64,000 bases of DNA from CAVQCX01 sp963711095 (GTDB lineage: Bacteria; Pseudomonadota; Gammaproteobacteria; Chromatiales; Chromatiaceae). Each line of letters starts with the position of its first letter. The first letter of the stretch is position 1. The DNA lies in assembly GCA_963711095.1 (NCBI GenBank), contig CAVQCX010000006.1:1-64000 (forward strand). Reading direction: 5' to 3'. Shown here in pieces: positions 27,040 through 36,101 of this stretch. A model generated the notes under the pieces. It was given only the letters and a program-made list of their open reading frames with translations, was not told where the DNA came from and ran no database searches. The translations under genes were made by a program, and so were the position numbers.

Positions 27040-27446
27040 AGAGCTATCTGCTGGATACGTCCGCCCTCCTGACCTTGCGTGACGATGAGCCCGGGGCCGC
27101 TCGGGTGGCCGAGTTGTTGGGACAGGCCCAACAAGGGACGGTCAGGTGTGTGGGATGCTTCATGTCGTTGATGGAGCTGTGCTATCGCGTCTGGCGGGAT
27201 GAAGGGGAATCCGCCGGTCGCTTGGCCTATGAGCAGTGTCTCGCCTTGCCTGTCACGTGGATACACGAATCCCCGGATTTGCTGACCAGGGCATCGGCCC
27301 TTAAGGCGACGTATCCACTGTCCGTGGCGGATGCTTGGATTGCAGCTTGTGCGCTTGAGGAACAGGCTGTTCTGTTGCACAAGGACCCGGAGCTCAAGGC
27401 GGTGCCCGTGGAGCAGGAAGTGCTCCCGCTCAAAGTGTCGGGGTGA
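27036..27446 (+). CDS. PIN-domain toxin
   Basis: 136 residues from a GTG overlapping the antitoxin stop: MKSYLLDTSALLTLRDDEPG, VGCFMSLMELCYRVWRDEGE, TYPLSVADAWIAACALEEQA and LLHKDPELKAV. The four acidic PIN positions (LLDT, the Glu of SLMEL, the Asp of SVADAW, HKDPE) are present. A predicted RNase neutralised by the AbrB-type partner. Confidence 0.86.
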   Translation: MKSYLLDTSALLTLRDDEPGAARVAELLGQAQQGTVRCVGCFMSLMELCYRVWRDEGESAGRLAYEQCLALPVTWIHESPDLLTRASALKATYPLSVADAWIAACALEEQAVLLHKDPELKAVPVEQEVLPLKVSG

Positions 27447-27589
27447 GGGGCAGGGGGCAGGGGGCAGGGGGCAGGGGGCGGATTGGATTCGTGATGGGAT
27501 GCTTTCGGGGATCAGCAGCCATGCTTGCCATTCTGTGCAATTCGAAACTATAGGTTTGCATATGCTCAGGAAGTGAGTAAGATCACCCC

Positions 27590-28765
27590 ATGATCCTGCG
27601 AGACATTTCTGAGGAATTTCGGAGTGCTGCCGCCGAATACCCGGTGGTCACGCTGTTGGGGCCACGCCAATCCGGCAAGACTACGCTGGCACGGATGACT
27701 TTTCCCGATAAGCCTTGGGTGTCGCTTGAAGACCCGGATGTGCGGATGGCGGCGGAGGCCGATCCGCGCGGGTTCTTGGGGCAGTTGGCGGGCGGGGCGA
27801 TTTTGGATGAGGTGCAGCGGTTGCCTCCATTGCTTTCGTATCTGCAGGGCATGGTTGATCGCGACGGTAGTCGAGGGCGCTTTATCCTGACCGGTAGCCA
27901 TCAACCTCAATTGCAGGAGGCAATCAGCCAGTCGTTGGCGGGCCGGACGGCGGTGCTGACGCTTTGGCCGTTTTCGCTCAGGGAGTTGCGCAATTACCGC
28001 CCGCACTGGGAGCCCTTCGAGTTGATGCTGCGGGGTTGTTATCCCCGTGTGCATGAGGAAGGGCTGGAGCCGCGCCGGTTTTACAACGGGTATTTGCAGA
28101 CCTATGTTGAGCGTGATGTCCGGGCGTTGATTCAGTTGCGCGACCTGTCGGTATTTCAGAAATTCCTGACGTTGTTGGCAGGGCGGGCGGGGCAGGTGGT
28201 GAATTCTGCGTCGCTGTCGAACGATGTGGGCGTATCGGCCACCACGATCCGTAATTGGCTTTCGGTGCTGAAGGCGTCTTTTGTGATCTTCGAATTGCCG
28301 CCTTTTTTCGAGAATGTTCAGAAGCGGGTAATCAAGTCGCCCAAGATTTTTTTTGCGGATGTGGGGCTGGCGGCGTTCCTGCTTGGCATCCATACGGCGG
28401 ATCAACTGTTTCGCGATCCGCTACGCGGTAACTTGTATGAAAATCTGATCATCGCCGATGTGATGAAGGGCTTATCCAACGCGGGCAAGCGATCAGAGTT
28501 GTATTTCTACCGCGACTCGCACGGCAATGAGGTCGATCTGCTGATTCGTGATGCAGGGGTGATGACGCCGGTGGAGATCAAGTCAGCCAGTACCTTCAAC
28601 GTCGATTTCTTGAAGGGCTTGGAAGACTTTCAGACGCTGGGTGCCGGGCGAGTGGCAAATGGCGTCGTGCTCTACAACGGCGAACAAACCTTCAATGTGC
28701 GCGGTGTGCGCGTGTTCAATCCTGTCCGTGTTGAGAGGCTGACTGAAGAGTTGATTGGCGTGTGA
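27590..28765 (+). CDS. AAA ATPase with DUF4143 (second)
   Basis: 391 residues, MILRDISEEFRSAAAEYPVV, Walker A LLGPRQSGKTTLARMTF, AILDEVQRLPPLLSYLQGMV, ILTGSHQPQLQEAISQSLAG. The C-terminal part reads NEVDLLIRDAGVMTPVEIKS, again the nuclease-like signature. Clearly homologous to the 19499 protein but diverged over most of its length, so an older paralogue or separate acquisition. It is followed directly by heptamer repeats, as is the other copy. Confidence 0.85.
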   Translation: MILRDISEEFRSAAAEYPVVTLLGPRQSGKTTLARMTFPDKPWVSLEDPDVRMAAEADPRGFLGQLAGGAILDEVQRLPPLLSYLQGMVDRDGSRGRFILTGSHQPQLQEAISQSLAGRTAVLTLWPFSLRELRNYRPHWEPFELMLRGCYPRVHEEGLEPRRFYNGYLQTYVERDVRALIQLRDLSVFQKFLTLLAGRAGQVVNSASLSNDVGVSATTIRNWLSVLKASFVIFELPPFFENVQKRVIKSPKIFFADVGLAAFLLGIHTADQLFRDPLRGNLYENLIIADVMKGLSNAGKRSELYFYRDSHGNEVDLLIRDAGVMTPVEIKSASTFNVDFLKGLEDFQTLGAGRVANGVVLYNGEQTFNVRGVRVFNPVRVERLTEELIGV

Positions 28766-28836
28766 GGGGGCAGGGGGGCAAGGGAAGGGGCAAGGGGCAA
28801 GGGGCAAGGGGCAAGGGGCAAGGGGCAAGGGGCAGG
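28766..28836. repeat. Heptamer tandem repeat (GGGGCAA)
   Basis: About eight units beginning immediately after the ATPase stop codon, then a degenerate CAAGGTTCAAGGATCAAGG run. Confidence 0.82.
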
Positions 28837-28879
28837 GTCCGGTAGCGGTAGGTTCAAGGTTCAAGGATCAAGGAGCGGG

Positions 28880-29003
28880 GATCAATGGATGGTTTTTGGG
28901 GTTGGTGATCGGGTTATTTTGAATGGGCATCATGCAGCGGTAGTCAGTGTGCCCTTCGACCTCTGTGCTAGGGTGCCCGATGCGGTGGCGGTGACGGAAC
29001 CGC
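28880..29003 (+). pseudogene. Two-domain oxidoreductase, short internal fragment
   Basis: FGVGDRVILNGHHAAVVSVP then FDLCARVPDAVAV matches residues about 112-147 of the oxidoreductase copies (FGVGDRVISNGHHAEVVSVP, NLCAKVPESV), with a CAAGG run before it as in those genes. It is more diverged than the other copies. It ends at the GNAT toxin stop. Confidence 0.75.
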
Positions 29004-29012
29004 CCCGCACGA

Positions 29013-29513
29013 TCACCCTCTGACAAACCGTTTCGCGTCCTTGAGTAACAAATTCAATTGCCGGTCACTCTCCGGCGTGGGTTCGAAGCCAAAGCGCCGG
29101 TAAAACGCTTCCGCTTCGGCATCGAGAGGATGTGTCAGCATCGCCCGGATGCCTGCATGCTCGGCAACGGCAATAGCGCGACGAGTGGCGTCCTGCAAAA
29201 GGCTGAAGCCTAAGCCGCGCCCTTGGTAGCCGAGGTCAACCGCCAGCCTCGCCAGAATAACCAGGGGGATCGGGTACTGGCCCATGCCGCGACGCACCCG
29301 CTCAGGCGCCTCCAGCGTGTCGATCTGGCCGACAGTGAGGCTGTAGTAACCCGCAACCCGCTCTCCATCGCAAGAGACAAAGGTTCTCGCTGAGCCGCTG
29401 CCTTGGGCTTGCCGTGCATGACGTAGCAGCCAATTGGTGAGCGCGGGCTTTCCGCAGTCAAAGTGTTCGAGACGGTGGGATGCGTCAAGTGGCCTGGGGG
29501 CCGCGAGGTTCAT
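29013..29513 (-). CDS. GNAT-type toxin (TacT-like acetyltransferase)
   Basis: 166 residues. LEHFDCGKPALTNWLLRHAR at the start, VAGYYSLTVGQID in the core and the acetyl-CoA loop LGYQGRGLGFSLLQDATRRA (Q/RxxGxG/A type), ending YRRFGFEPTPESDRQLNLL. These toxins acetylate charged tRNAs and block translation. Four-base overlap with the antitoxin stop (ATGA). A fragment of a second copy is at 23020. Confidence 0.88.
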   Translation of the reverse strand: MNLAAPRPLDASHRLEHFDCGKPALTNWLLRHARQAQGSGSARTFVSCDGERVAGYYSLTVGQIDTLEAPERVRRGMGQYPIPLVILARLAVDLGYQGRGLGFSLLQDATRRAIAVAEHAGIRAMLTHPLDAEAEAFYRRFGFEPTPESDRQLNLLLKDAKRFVRG

Positions 29514-29797
29514 TTGTCATCCCAAACCGGTCGCCGGGAAAACAGGTCGGCCAAGCCAGGGTTGTCAGATTCCGGGCGATCCAGCATGTCCAGCAGCGCT
29601 TGGTATTGGCTGCCGGAAACCATGAACAGACGCTGGTCGAGCAAAGTTTGCTCGGCGGCCTGGTAAGCGGCATCCAGGATGAAGTCTGTCAGCGACTTGT
29701 GTGCCACTTCGGCAGCACGACGCAGCACAGCCTCCTGCTCGGGGGTGGCGCGCAACCCAAGTCGAGCCGAGCGAGTCGATGGGGCAGCAGCGGGCAT
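29510..29797 (-). CDS. DUF1778 (TacA-like) antitoxin
   Basis: 95 residues from an ATG behind AGGAGG. SARLGLRATPEQEAVLRRAA, EVAHKSLTDFILDAAYQAAE and RLFMVSGSQYQALLDMLDRP are the ribbon-helix-helix and toxin-binding parts of DUF1778 antitoxins. It is the first gene of the pair and should autoregulate it. Confidence 0.87.
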   Translation of the reverse strand: MPAAAPSTRSARLGLRATPEQEAVLRRAAEVAHKSLTDFILDAAYQAAEQTLLDQRLFMVSGSQYQALLDMLDRPESDNPGLADLFSRRPVWDDK

Positions 29798-29920
29798 GGT
29801 AGCCTCCTGTTCCTGTTGAATGTACGAACGACGCAATGTTAGTACAAAAGACGCACCCCTGTCCAGAAGTAGAGCCTGATCGGCTTGATAGGCTGGATTT
29901 GTTATGCCCTGCTGGGTCCG

Positions 29921-30061
29921 AAGGCCGGGCTGTCGCTGCGCGGAATCTATGCCCGCTATCTGGAAAGTCCTGGCACAAAAGCCTATTCGGTGGCCGAGGG
30001 AAGCGATTCGGCAGCTGTTGCCGGGGCCGGGTTGTTCATGTTGATTGAAGCAAAGAAGTGA
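29921..30061 (+). pseudogene. C-terminal fragment of an unidentified upstream gene (copy 2)
   Basis: Identical to 23303-23443 and placed the same seven bases before the oxidoreductase. The TA pair now occupies the place where the rest of the gene would be. Confidence 0.5.
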
Positions 30062-30067
30062 CGAACG

Positions 30068-32446
30068 ATGAAACAAATTCTCCAATCCCTCAAGACCGGC
30101 GCCACTGAAATCGCCGAAGTCCCCGTGCCCAAGGCGGGCCGTGGGCAGTTGCTGATCCAGACCTCGCACACCCTGGTCTCCGCCGGCACCGAGCGCATGC
30201 TGGTTGAGTTCGGCAAAGCCGGCTGGATCGATAAGGCGCGCCAGCAGCCCGACAAGGTGCGCATGGTGCTGGACAAGATCAAGACCGACGGACTGCAACC
30301 GACCATCGATGCGGTCTTTAACAAGCTCGACCAGCCTTTGCCTTTGGGGTACTGCAATGTGGGCCGTGTATTGGAGGCTCAAGGTTCAAGGAGCAAGGAT
30401 CAAGGGGTGGTTTTTGGGGTTGGTGATCGGGTCATTTCGAATGGGCATCATGCGGAAGTTGTTAGCGTACCTATTAATCTCTGCGCGAAGGTGCCCGAGT
30501 CGGTGACGGATGAAGCGGCGGCGTTCACCGTGCTGGGGGCCATCGCTCTGCAGGGTATCCGGCTGGTGCAGCCGACCCTGGGCGAGGCGGTGGTGGTGAC
30601 CGGGCTAGGGCTGATTGGCCAGATCGCCGTGCAGCTGCTGCGGGCGAACGGCTGCCGAGTGCTGGGGATCGATCTTGATCCCGGGAAGTTGGCGTTGGCG
30701 CGGTCGTTCGGCGCGGAGGTCGTCGATTTGGGAGCTGGCGAAGACCCTGTGCAGGCGGCCGAGCGGTTCTCGCGAGGGCGGGGCGTGGATGCAGTGCTGG
30801 TGACCGCATCCACGCGCAGCAGCGAGCCGATGCATCAGGCGGCGCTGATGTGCCGCAAGCGCGGGCGCATCGTCTTGGTTGGGGTGACTGGCCTGGAGCT
30901 GTCCCGCGACGATTTCTTCAAGAAGGAGCTGACTTTTCAGGTGTCGGCTTCGTACGGGCCCGGCCGCTATGACCCGGAGTACGAAGAGAAGGGCCACGAT
31001 TATCCGGTGGGCTTCGTGCGCTGGACCGAGCAGCGCAACTTCGAGGCGGTGCTGGACATGCTGGCGGATGGGCGGCTGGACGTGAGGCCGCTGGTCTCCC
31101 ACCGTTTTGCCATCGAGGATGCGGTGAAGGCTTACGAGGTGGTCGGCGGGGCGGAGCCTTCGCTCGGGATCATTTTGGAGTATCCCCGGGCAGAAGGTGA
31201 CGCGGCCCGGGAGGTTATGGAGCGGACGGTTTCTTTGCCAGCCGCAAGGCACAAGGGGAAAGGTGAACAGGTTCAAGGTTCAAGGCGCAAGGTGCAAGGG
31301 AGGGGCAGGGCAGCGATCAGTTTTGTTGGTGCGGGTAATTATGCGACGGCGGTGCTGATTTCGGCCTTCAAAGAGGCCGGTGTCCGTCTGCGCAGCGTGG
31401 CTTCTAGCGGCGGGGTGAGCGGGGTTCATGCGGGGAGGAAGTACGGGTTCGAGGAGACGACGACAGATACCGCGCGGTTGTTCGGCGACTCGGAAACGGA
31501 TGCGGTGGTGGTTACCACGCGGCACGACAGCCATGCGCGGTTCGTGTTGGCGGCGTTGCGGGCTGGCAAGCATGTGTTTGTGGAGAAGCCGCTGTGTTTG
31601 ACTCTTGGGGAGCTGGGGGAGATTGAGGGGGTTTGCCGGCGGGGTGGCCGGAGAGGGGGGGCGAGGGGAGAATCGCGGCGGGGGCGCCGCTCCCACAGGG
31701 GGTGGGGAGTTGGGAAGGGAGAATCGCGGCGGGGGCGCCGCTCCCACAGGGGGAGGGGGGTTGGGAGGGGAGAATCGCGGCGGGGGCGCCGCTCCCACAA
31801 GGGATGATACGTCGGAGGGGGTTGCGCGGCCCTTGCTGATGGTGGGGTTCAATCGGCGGTTTGCGCCGCAGGTGAAGAAGATCAAAGCACTGCTCGGGGC
31901 GGTGAATGGGCCGAAAGCGTTTGTGATGACGGTGAATGCGGGGGCAATTCCGTCGTCTCATTGGACCCAGGATCTGGCTGTGGGTGGTGGGCGAATTGTT
32001 GGGGAGGCTTGCCATTTCATCGATCTGCTGCGGTTTCTGGCCGGTGCTGCCCATCCGCGGATTCTCGAAGAGCTGGCATGGAGTCGGGCACCGGCGATAC
32101 GGTGACCCTGCAGCTGGCGTTCGCCGATGGCTCCATCGGGACAGTGCATTACTTTGCCAACGGCAGCAAGGCGTTTCCGAAAGAGCGCCTCGAGGTATTC
32201 GCAGCCGGGCGGGTGCTGCAGTTGGATAATTTCCGTAGGCTGCGCGGGTTCGGATGGCCGGGATTCAGGCGGATGGATCTATGGCGCCAGGACAAGGGGC
32301 AAAGGGCATGTGCGGCGGCGTTCGTGAGCGCGGTGAGGGATGGAGGAGCGGCACCGATTCCGTTGGAGGAGATTCTGGAGGTGAGTTGGGTGAGTATTGA
32401 GTTGGCGGGCATGGGAAGGCAGCCCTCTGAGCGAAGCGTTCGGTGA
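30068..32446 (+). pseudogene. Two-domain oxidoreductase (zinc ADH + Gfo/Idh/MocA), best copy but interrupted
   Basis: The first 580 codons read through: the ADH part (VSAGTERMLVEFGKAGWIDK, VVVTGLGLIGQIAVQLLRA with a Rossmann GLGLIG, VLVGVTGLELSRDDFFKKEL) and the Gfo/Idh NAD domain (ISFVGAGNYATAVLISAFKE, VVVTTRHDSHARFVLAALRA, HVFVEKPLCLTLGELGE). Three REP units at 31663-31802 then disrupt the frame. The C-domain follows after them (LMVGFNRRFAPQVKKIKALL, VGGGRIVGEACHFIDLLRFL), with one more shift near 32080 before FANGSKAFPKERLEVFAAGR. The linker carries GTTCAAGG-type repeats. The family is standard in surface-glycan clusters next to heparinase-like, GT4 and wecB genes; substrate unknown. Confidence 0.85.
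31663..31802. repeat. GTGGGAG-type REP units inside the oxidoreductase (copy 2)
   Basis: Three GCGGCGGGGGCGCCGCTCCC units about 54 bases apart. Same insertion point as the longer array in copy 1 (24125-24430). Confidence 0.85.
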
Positions 32447-32449
32447 GGC

Positions 32450-32905
32450 TGCATTCGCCGAGAGGGCTCGCCGCCTACAGGGGGCCTGTGGCTCCGGTCA
32501 GGTAGGAGGCCAGCCCCCTGGCCGAAGGGGCGTTCGGTAAGGCTGCATTCGCCGAGAGGGCTCGCCTCCTACAGGGGTCCGCGGCTCTGAGGTGGTATAG
32601 GAGGCCAGCCCTCTGGCCGAAGGGGCGTTCGGTGAGGCTGCATTCGCTGAGAGGGCTCGCCGCCTACAGGGGGCCCGTGGCTCCGGTCAGGTAGGAGGCC
32701 AGCCCTCTGGCCGAAGGGGCGTTCGGTGAGGCTGCATTCGCCGAGAGGGCTCGCCTCCTACGGCGGCCGTGGCTCCGGGTTGGGTAGGAGGCCAGCCCTC
32801 TGGCCGAAGGGGCGTTCGGTGAGGCTGCATTCGCTGAGAGGGCTCGCCGCCTACAGGGGGCCCGTGGCTCTGAGGTGGTATAGGAGGCCAGCCCTGTGGC
32901 CGAAG
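32450..32905. repeat. REP array, units of about 94 bp
   Basis: Five units of GTAGGAGGCCAGCCCTCTGG, CCGAAGGGGCGTTCGGTGAG, GCTGCATTCGC and CGAGAGGGCTCGCCTCC. The arms pair as in the 15240 array but the spacer differs, so it is a second sub-family. Confidence 0.85.
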
Positions 32906-32948
32906 GGGCGTTTAGCAAGGCGGTATTTGCAGAAAATGGTCACCCTGT

Positions 32949-33383
32949 CTACGCAGGGATCTCTTTATCGAAAGGATTGATTGCGGTGACTCCGGCCAGG
33001 TCCTGGCCGGGTTGCAGGTCTTCGGTGAGCAGGAATTGGCATCCGCTCTGCTGCGCTGCTCCGACGATCAGAGCGTCCCACCACGAGAGCTTGAGCCGTT
33101 CTTCGATGCTCCAGGCGCGCTCCAGCACACCGGCATCGACCGCAACGGGCTTCCACACCATCAGATCGCGAATGTCTTCTCGGGCTCTGTCGGGCGGAAG
33201 CCCGGGCTTCAGTCGACGAGTGACGACTTGGTAGTACTCTTGGAGGACCTGCATGCTGAGCCGTCCTTGGCGCGTCTTCCATAGGTGCTCGATCCAGGCC
33301 TGGGCGATGGGTTGTTTACGGGATTCAGTGAGGTCGCGGGCGTAGACCAGAACGTTGGTGTCAACGAAGTATGGGCCGGTCAT
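32949..33383 (-). CDS. PIN-domain toxin
   Basis: 144 residues: MTGPYFVDTNVLVYARDLTE, MQVLQEYYQVVTRRLKPGLP, LKLSWWDALIVGAAQQSGCQ, LLTEDLQPGQDL and a VTAINPF end. The VDTN, Glu, WWDAL and TEDLQ acidic positions are intact. It overlaps its antitoxin by 23 bases. The pair sits inside a REP region, splitting the oxidoreductase-heparinase block. Confidence 0.87.
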   Translation of the reverse strand: MTGPYFVDTNVLVYARDLTESRKQPIAQAWIEHLWKTRQGRLSMQVLQEYYQVVTRRLKPGLPPDRAREDIRDLMVWKPVAVDAGVLERAWSIEERLKLSWWDALIVGAAQQSGCQFLLTEDLQPGQDLAGVTAINPFDKEIPA

Positions 33384-33603
33384 AAAGGTCCTCGCGCGCA
33401 GGGTAGGGCTCGCCGGAGCTCGTCAGCTGCTTGCCTTCCCGGTCGAGAAAGCGCTTCATCGCGGCGTTGTACGCCGATTCCTGCAGGCGTTGCTCACGTA
33501 GGATCTCGCCCAGAAGCCGCGAGACGCTGACCCCATGCTGTGCCGCCTGGACCCGAGCCCACTGCGCGGTGTCTTCATCGAGGGTAATGGTAATGTTCTT
33601 CAT
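33361..33603 (-). CDS. Ribbon-helix-helix antitoxin
   Basis: 80 residues from MKNITITLDEDTAQWARVQA, then HGVSVSRLLGEILREQRLQE: a CopG/Arc-type DNA-binding motif with a C-terminal tail ending EPYPAREDLYDRPILR that should bind the toxin. The internal ATG at 33603 is chosen because it matches the CopG-family start; upstream codons are REP-like. Confidence 0.84.
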   Translation of the reverse strand: MKNITITLDEDTAQWARVQAAQHGVSVSRLLGEILREQRLQESAYNAAMKRFLDREGKQLTSSGEPYPAREDLYDRPILR

Positions 33604-33659
33604 GGACACGAAAATAGTGGTACACGAACCCCGTGTCAATTGGGCTGGTCGGGCGCCAC

Positions 33660-34375
33660 GACGCCGCAGTCGGCGAGGCTGCATTCGCTGAGAGGGCTCG
33701 CCGCCTACAGGGGGTCCATGGCTCCGGTCAGGTAGGAGGCCAGCCCCCTGGCCGAAGGGGCGTTCGGTGAGGCTGCATTCGCCGAGCGGGCTCGCCTCCT
33801 ACAGGGGTCCGTGGCTCCGGTCAGGTAGGAGGCCAGTCCCCTGGCCGAAGGGGCGTTCGGTGAGGCTGCATTTGCCGAGCGGGCTCGCCTCCTACAGGGG
33901 CCGATGGCTCCGGTCAGGTAGGAGGCCAGCCCTCTGGCCGAAGGGGCGTTCGGTGAGGCTGCATTCGCCGAGAGGGCTCGCCTCCTACAGGGGGCCCGTG
34001 GCTCCGGTCAGGTAGGAGGCCAGCCCTCTGGCCGAAGGGGCGTTCGGTGAGGCTGCATTCGCCGAGAGGGCTCGCCTCCTACAGGGGGCCCGTGGCTCCG
34101 GTTGGGTAGGAGGCCAGCCCTCTGGCCGAGGGGGCGTTCGGTGAGGCTGCATTCGCCGAGAGGGCTCGCCTCCTACAGGGGCCGTGGCTCGGTCAGGTAG
34201 GAGGCCAGCCCCCTGGCCGAAGGGGCGTTCGGTGAGGCTGCATTCGCCGAGCGGGCTCGCCGCCTACAGGGGGCCCGTGGCTCCGGGTTGGGTAGGAGGC
34301 CAGCCCTCTGGCCGCAAGGGCGCCGGGTAAAGCCGCGTTCGGCGACGGGGCTCGCCCTCCTACAGCGGGGCGGCT
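33660..34375. repeat. REP array, units of about 94 bp
   Basis: Eight units of the same sub-family as 32450-32905. Unit spacing is 93-95 bases with small differences. It ends in the N-terminal codons of the heparinase-like gene. Confidence 0.86.
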
Positions 34376-34379
34376 TCGG

Positions 34380-36100
34380 GTGGTGTGGCAGGCCAGCTTG
34401 CTGGGCGATCAGGCGTCAGGTCTGGCGCGCGGCGGCTGGCCTTTTCTGCTAGCCAGCGGGGGGTCAGCGATTCTCTGGTCGAGGTATTGGCACACCGTCC
34501 GGCATCTGAGGCTGGTGCAGATCTATGGCCGGGTCTGGTTTCGGCTGCACGGCCCCCGGGTGGATGCCTCCGCCGCGCCGGGCGTGCGGGCGGCGATGGG
34601 GGCCTGGGTGGCGCCTGCCGCCCGGTCCGCCTCCATGGTCGGGCCTTCGACGTTCCGGCTTCTGAACGAGACCCGGGAGGTGACCACGGCCGCGGGCTGG
34701 AACGACGCATCGGCGGACAAGCTCTGGCTGTACAACCTCCATTACTTCGATGACCTCAATGCCGAGGCGGCGGCGGAGCGCGCCGGCTGGCACCGGGCGC
34801 TGATTGAGCGCTGGATCGCGGACAACCCCCCCGGGCGGGGGAACGGCTGGGAGCCTTATCCGGTCTCCCTGCGTATCGTCAACTGGGTCAAGTGGGGCCT
34901 GACGGGCAACCGCTTGCAGCCCGGCTGGGTGCAGAGCCTGGCGGTTCAGGCCCGCTGGCTGGCCGGCCGGCTGGAGTGGCAGCTGCTCGGCAATCACCTG
35001 CTGGTCAACGCCAAGGCGCTGGTGTTCGCGGGAGCCTGGTTCCAGGGTGCGGAGGCCGAGCGCTGGCTTCGGCGGGGGCTCCGGATTCTGGAGCGGGAGG
35101 TTCCCGAGCAGGTGCTGCCGGACGGTGCGCATTTCGAGCGCAGCCCGATGTACCACGCCCTGGTTCTGGAGGACCTGCTCGACCTGATCAACCTGGCGGG
35201 TGCCTTTCCGGGGCTCATCCCGCAAGGGACAGCGGAGGGCTGGCGGGAGGCGGTTCAGCGCATGCGCGGCTGGCTCGCGGGCATGCTGCACCCGGACGGC
35301 GAGATCGGCTTCTTCAACGATGCGGCCATGGGTGTGGCGCCGCGCCGGGCAGCGCTGGAGGCGTACGCGGAACGGCTGGGGCTGCCGGCCGTAACCCTGC
35401 TGCCGGGGCCGGGGCTGAGCCGATATGGCGACTCAGGATACGTGCGGCTGGAATTGGGCCCGGCCCTGGCCCTGCTGGATGTGGCGCCTGTTGGGCCGGA
35501 CTATCTGCCGGGCCATGCCCACGCGGACACCCTCTCCTTCGAGCTCTCCCTGTTCGGGCGGCGAGTAGTGGTCAACGGCGGCACCTCACGCTACGGTGTG
35601 GGCCCCGAGCGCCTTCGGGAGCGCTCGACGGCCGCCCACAGCACGCTCGAGCTGGACGGCGAGAGCCGAGCGAGGTCTGGGGCGGATTCCGGGTGGCCCG
35701 TCGGGCCCGGCCCTTCGGGCTGGAGATGGAAGAGAACGACGGAGACCTGGTGGTCTCCTGCGCCCACGACGGTTACCGCAGGCTCCCGGGGAGGCCGGTG
35801 CACCGACGCACCTGGCGACTGGGGCCACGTGGGCTCAGAGTGACCGACCGCATCGACGGGCGCTTTCGGGAGGCGGTGGCACGCTTCCATCTGCACCGGG
35901 ACGTGGACGCCGAGGGCGAGGGGGGCGAGGGCGTCCTGCGCCTGGCCGACGGCCGACCGGTGCGCTGGCGGGTCGCCGGCGGCGATGCGCGCATAGTGCC
36001 TTCGACTTGGCATCCCGAGTTTGGGCTGTCTGTGCCGAGCCGCTGTCTGGAGGTGCGTCTGCGATCGGCCGCGTGCGCCATGGATTTTGAATGGGACTGA
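34380..36100 (+). pseudogene. Heparinase II/III-like protein, one frameshift
   Basis: Recognisable from SRYWHTVRHLRLVQIYGRVW to FEWD-stop. The alpha-toroid part has LHYFDDLNAEAAAERAGWHR, GNHLLVNAKALVFAGAW and EQVLPDGAHFERSPMYHALV; the heparinase_II_III beta-domain has GPDYLPGHAHADTLSFELSL and STAAHSTLELDGE. A shift near 35670 moves the rest to another frame (SEVWGGFRVARRARPFGLEM, GLRVTDRIDGRFREAVARFH). Length about 570 residues is typical for the version found in EPS clusters, possibly a periplasmic polysaccharide lyase or modifier. The first 30 codons look like REP-derived sequence, so the true start is uncertain. Confidence 0.8.
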
Positions 36101-36101
36101 G

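Noticed and set aside
34892..36100. 402-codon plus frame in the heparinase gene as a separate gene
   Set aside because: Its first two thirds are out of frame with the protein family; only the part after about 35670 is real, as the continuation of the frameshifted gene.
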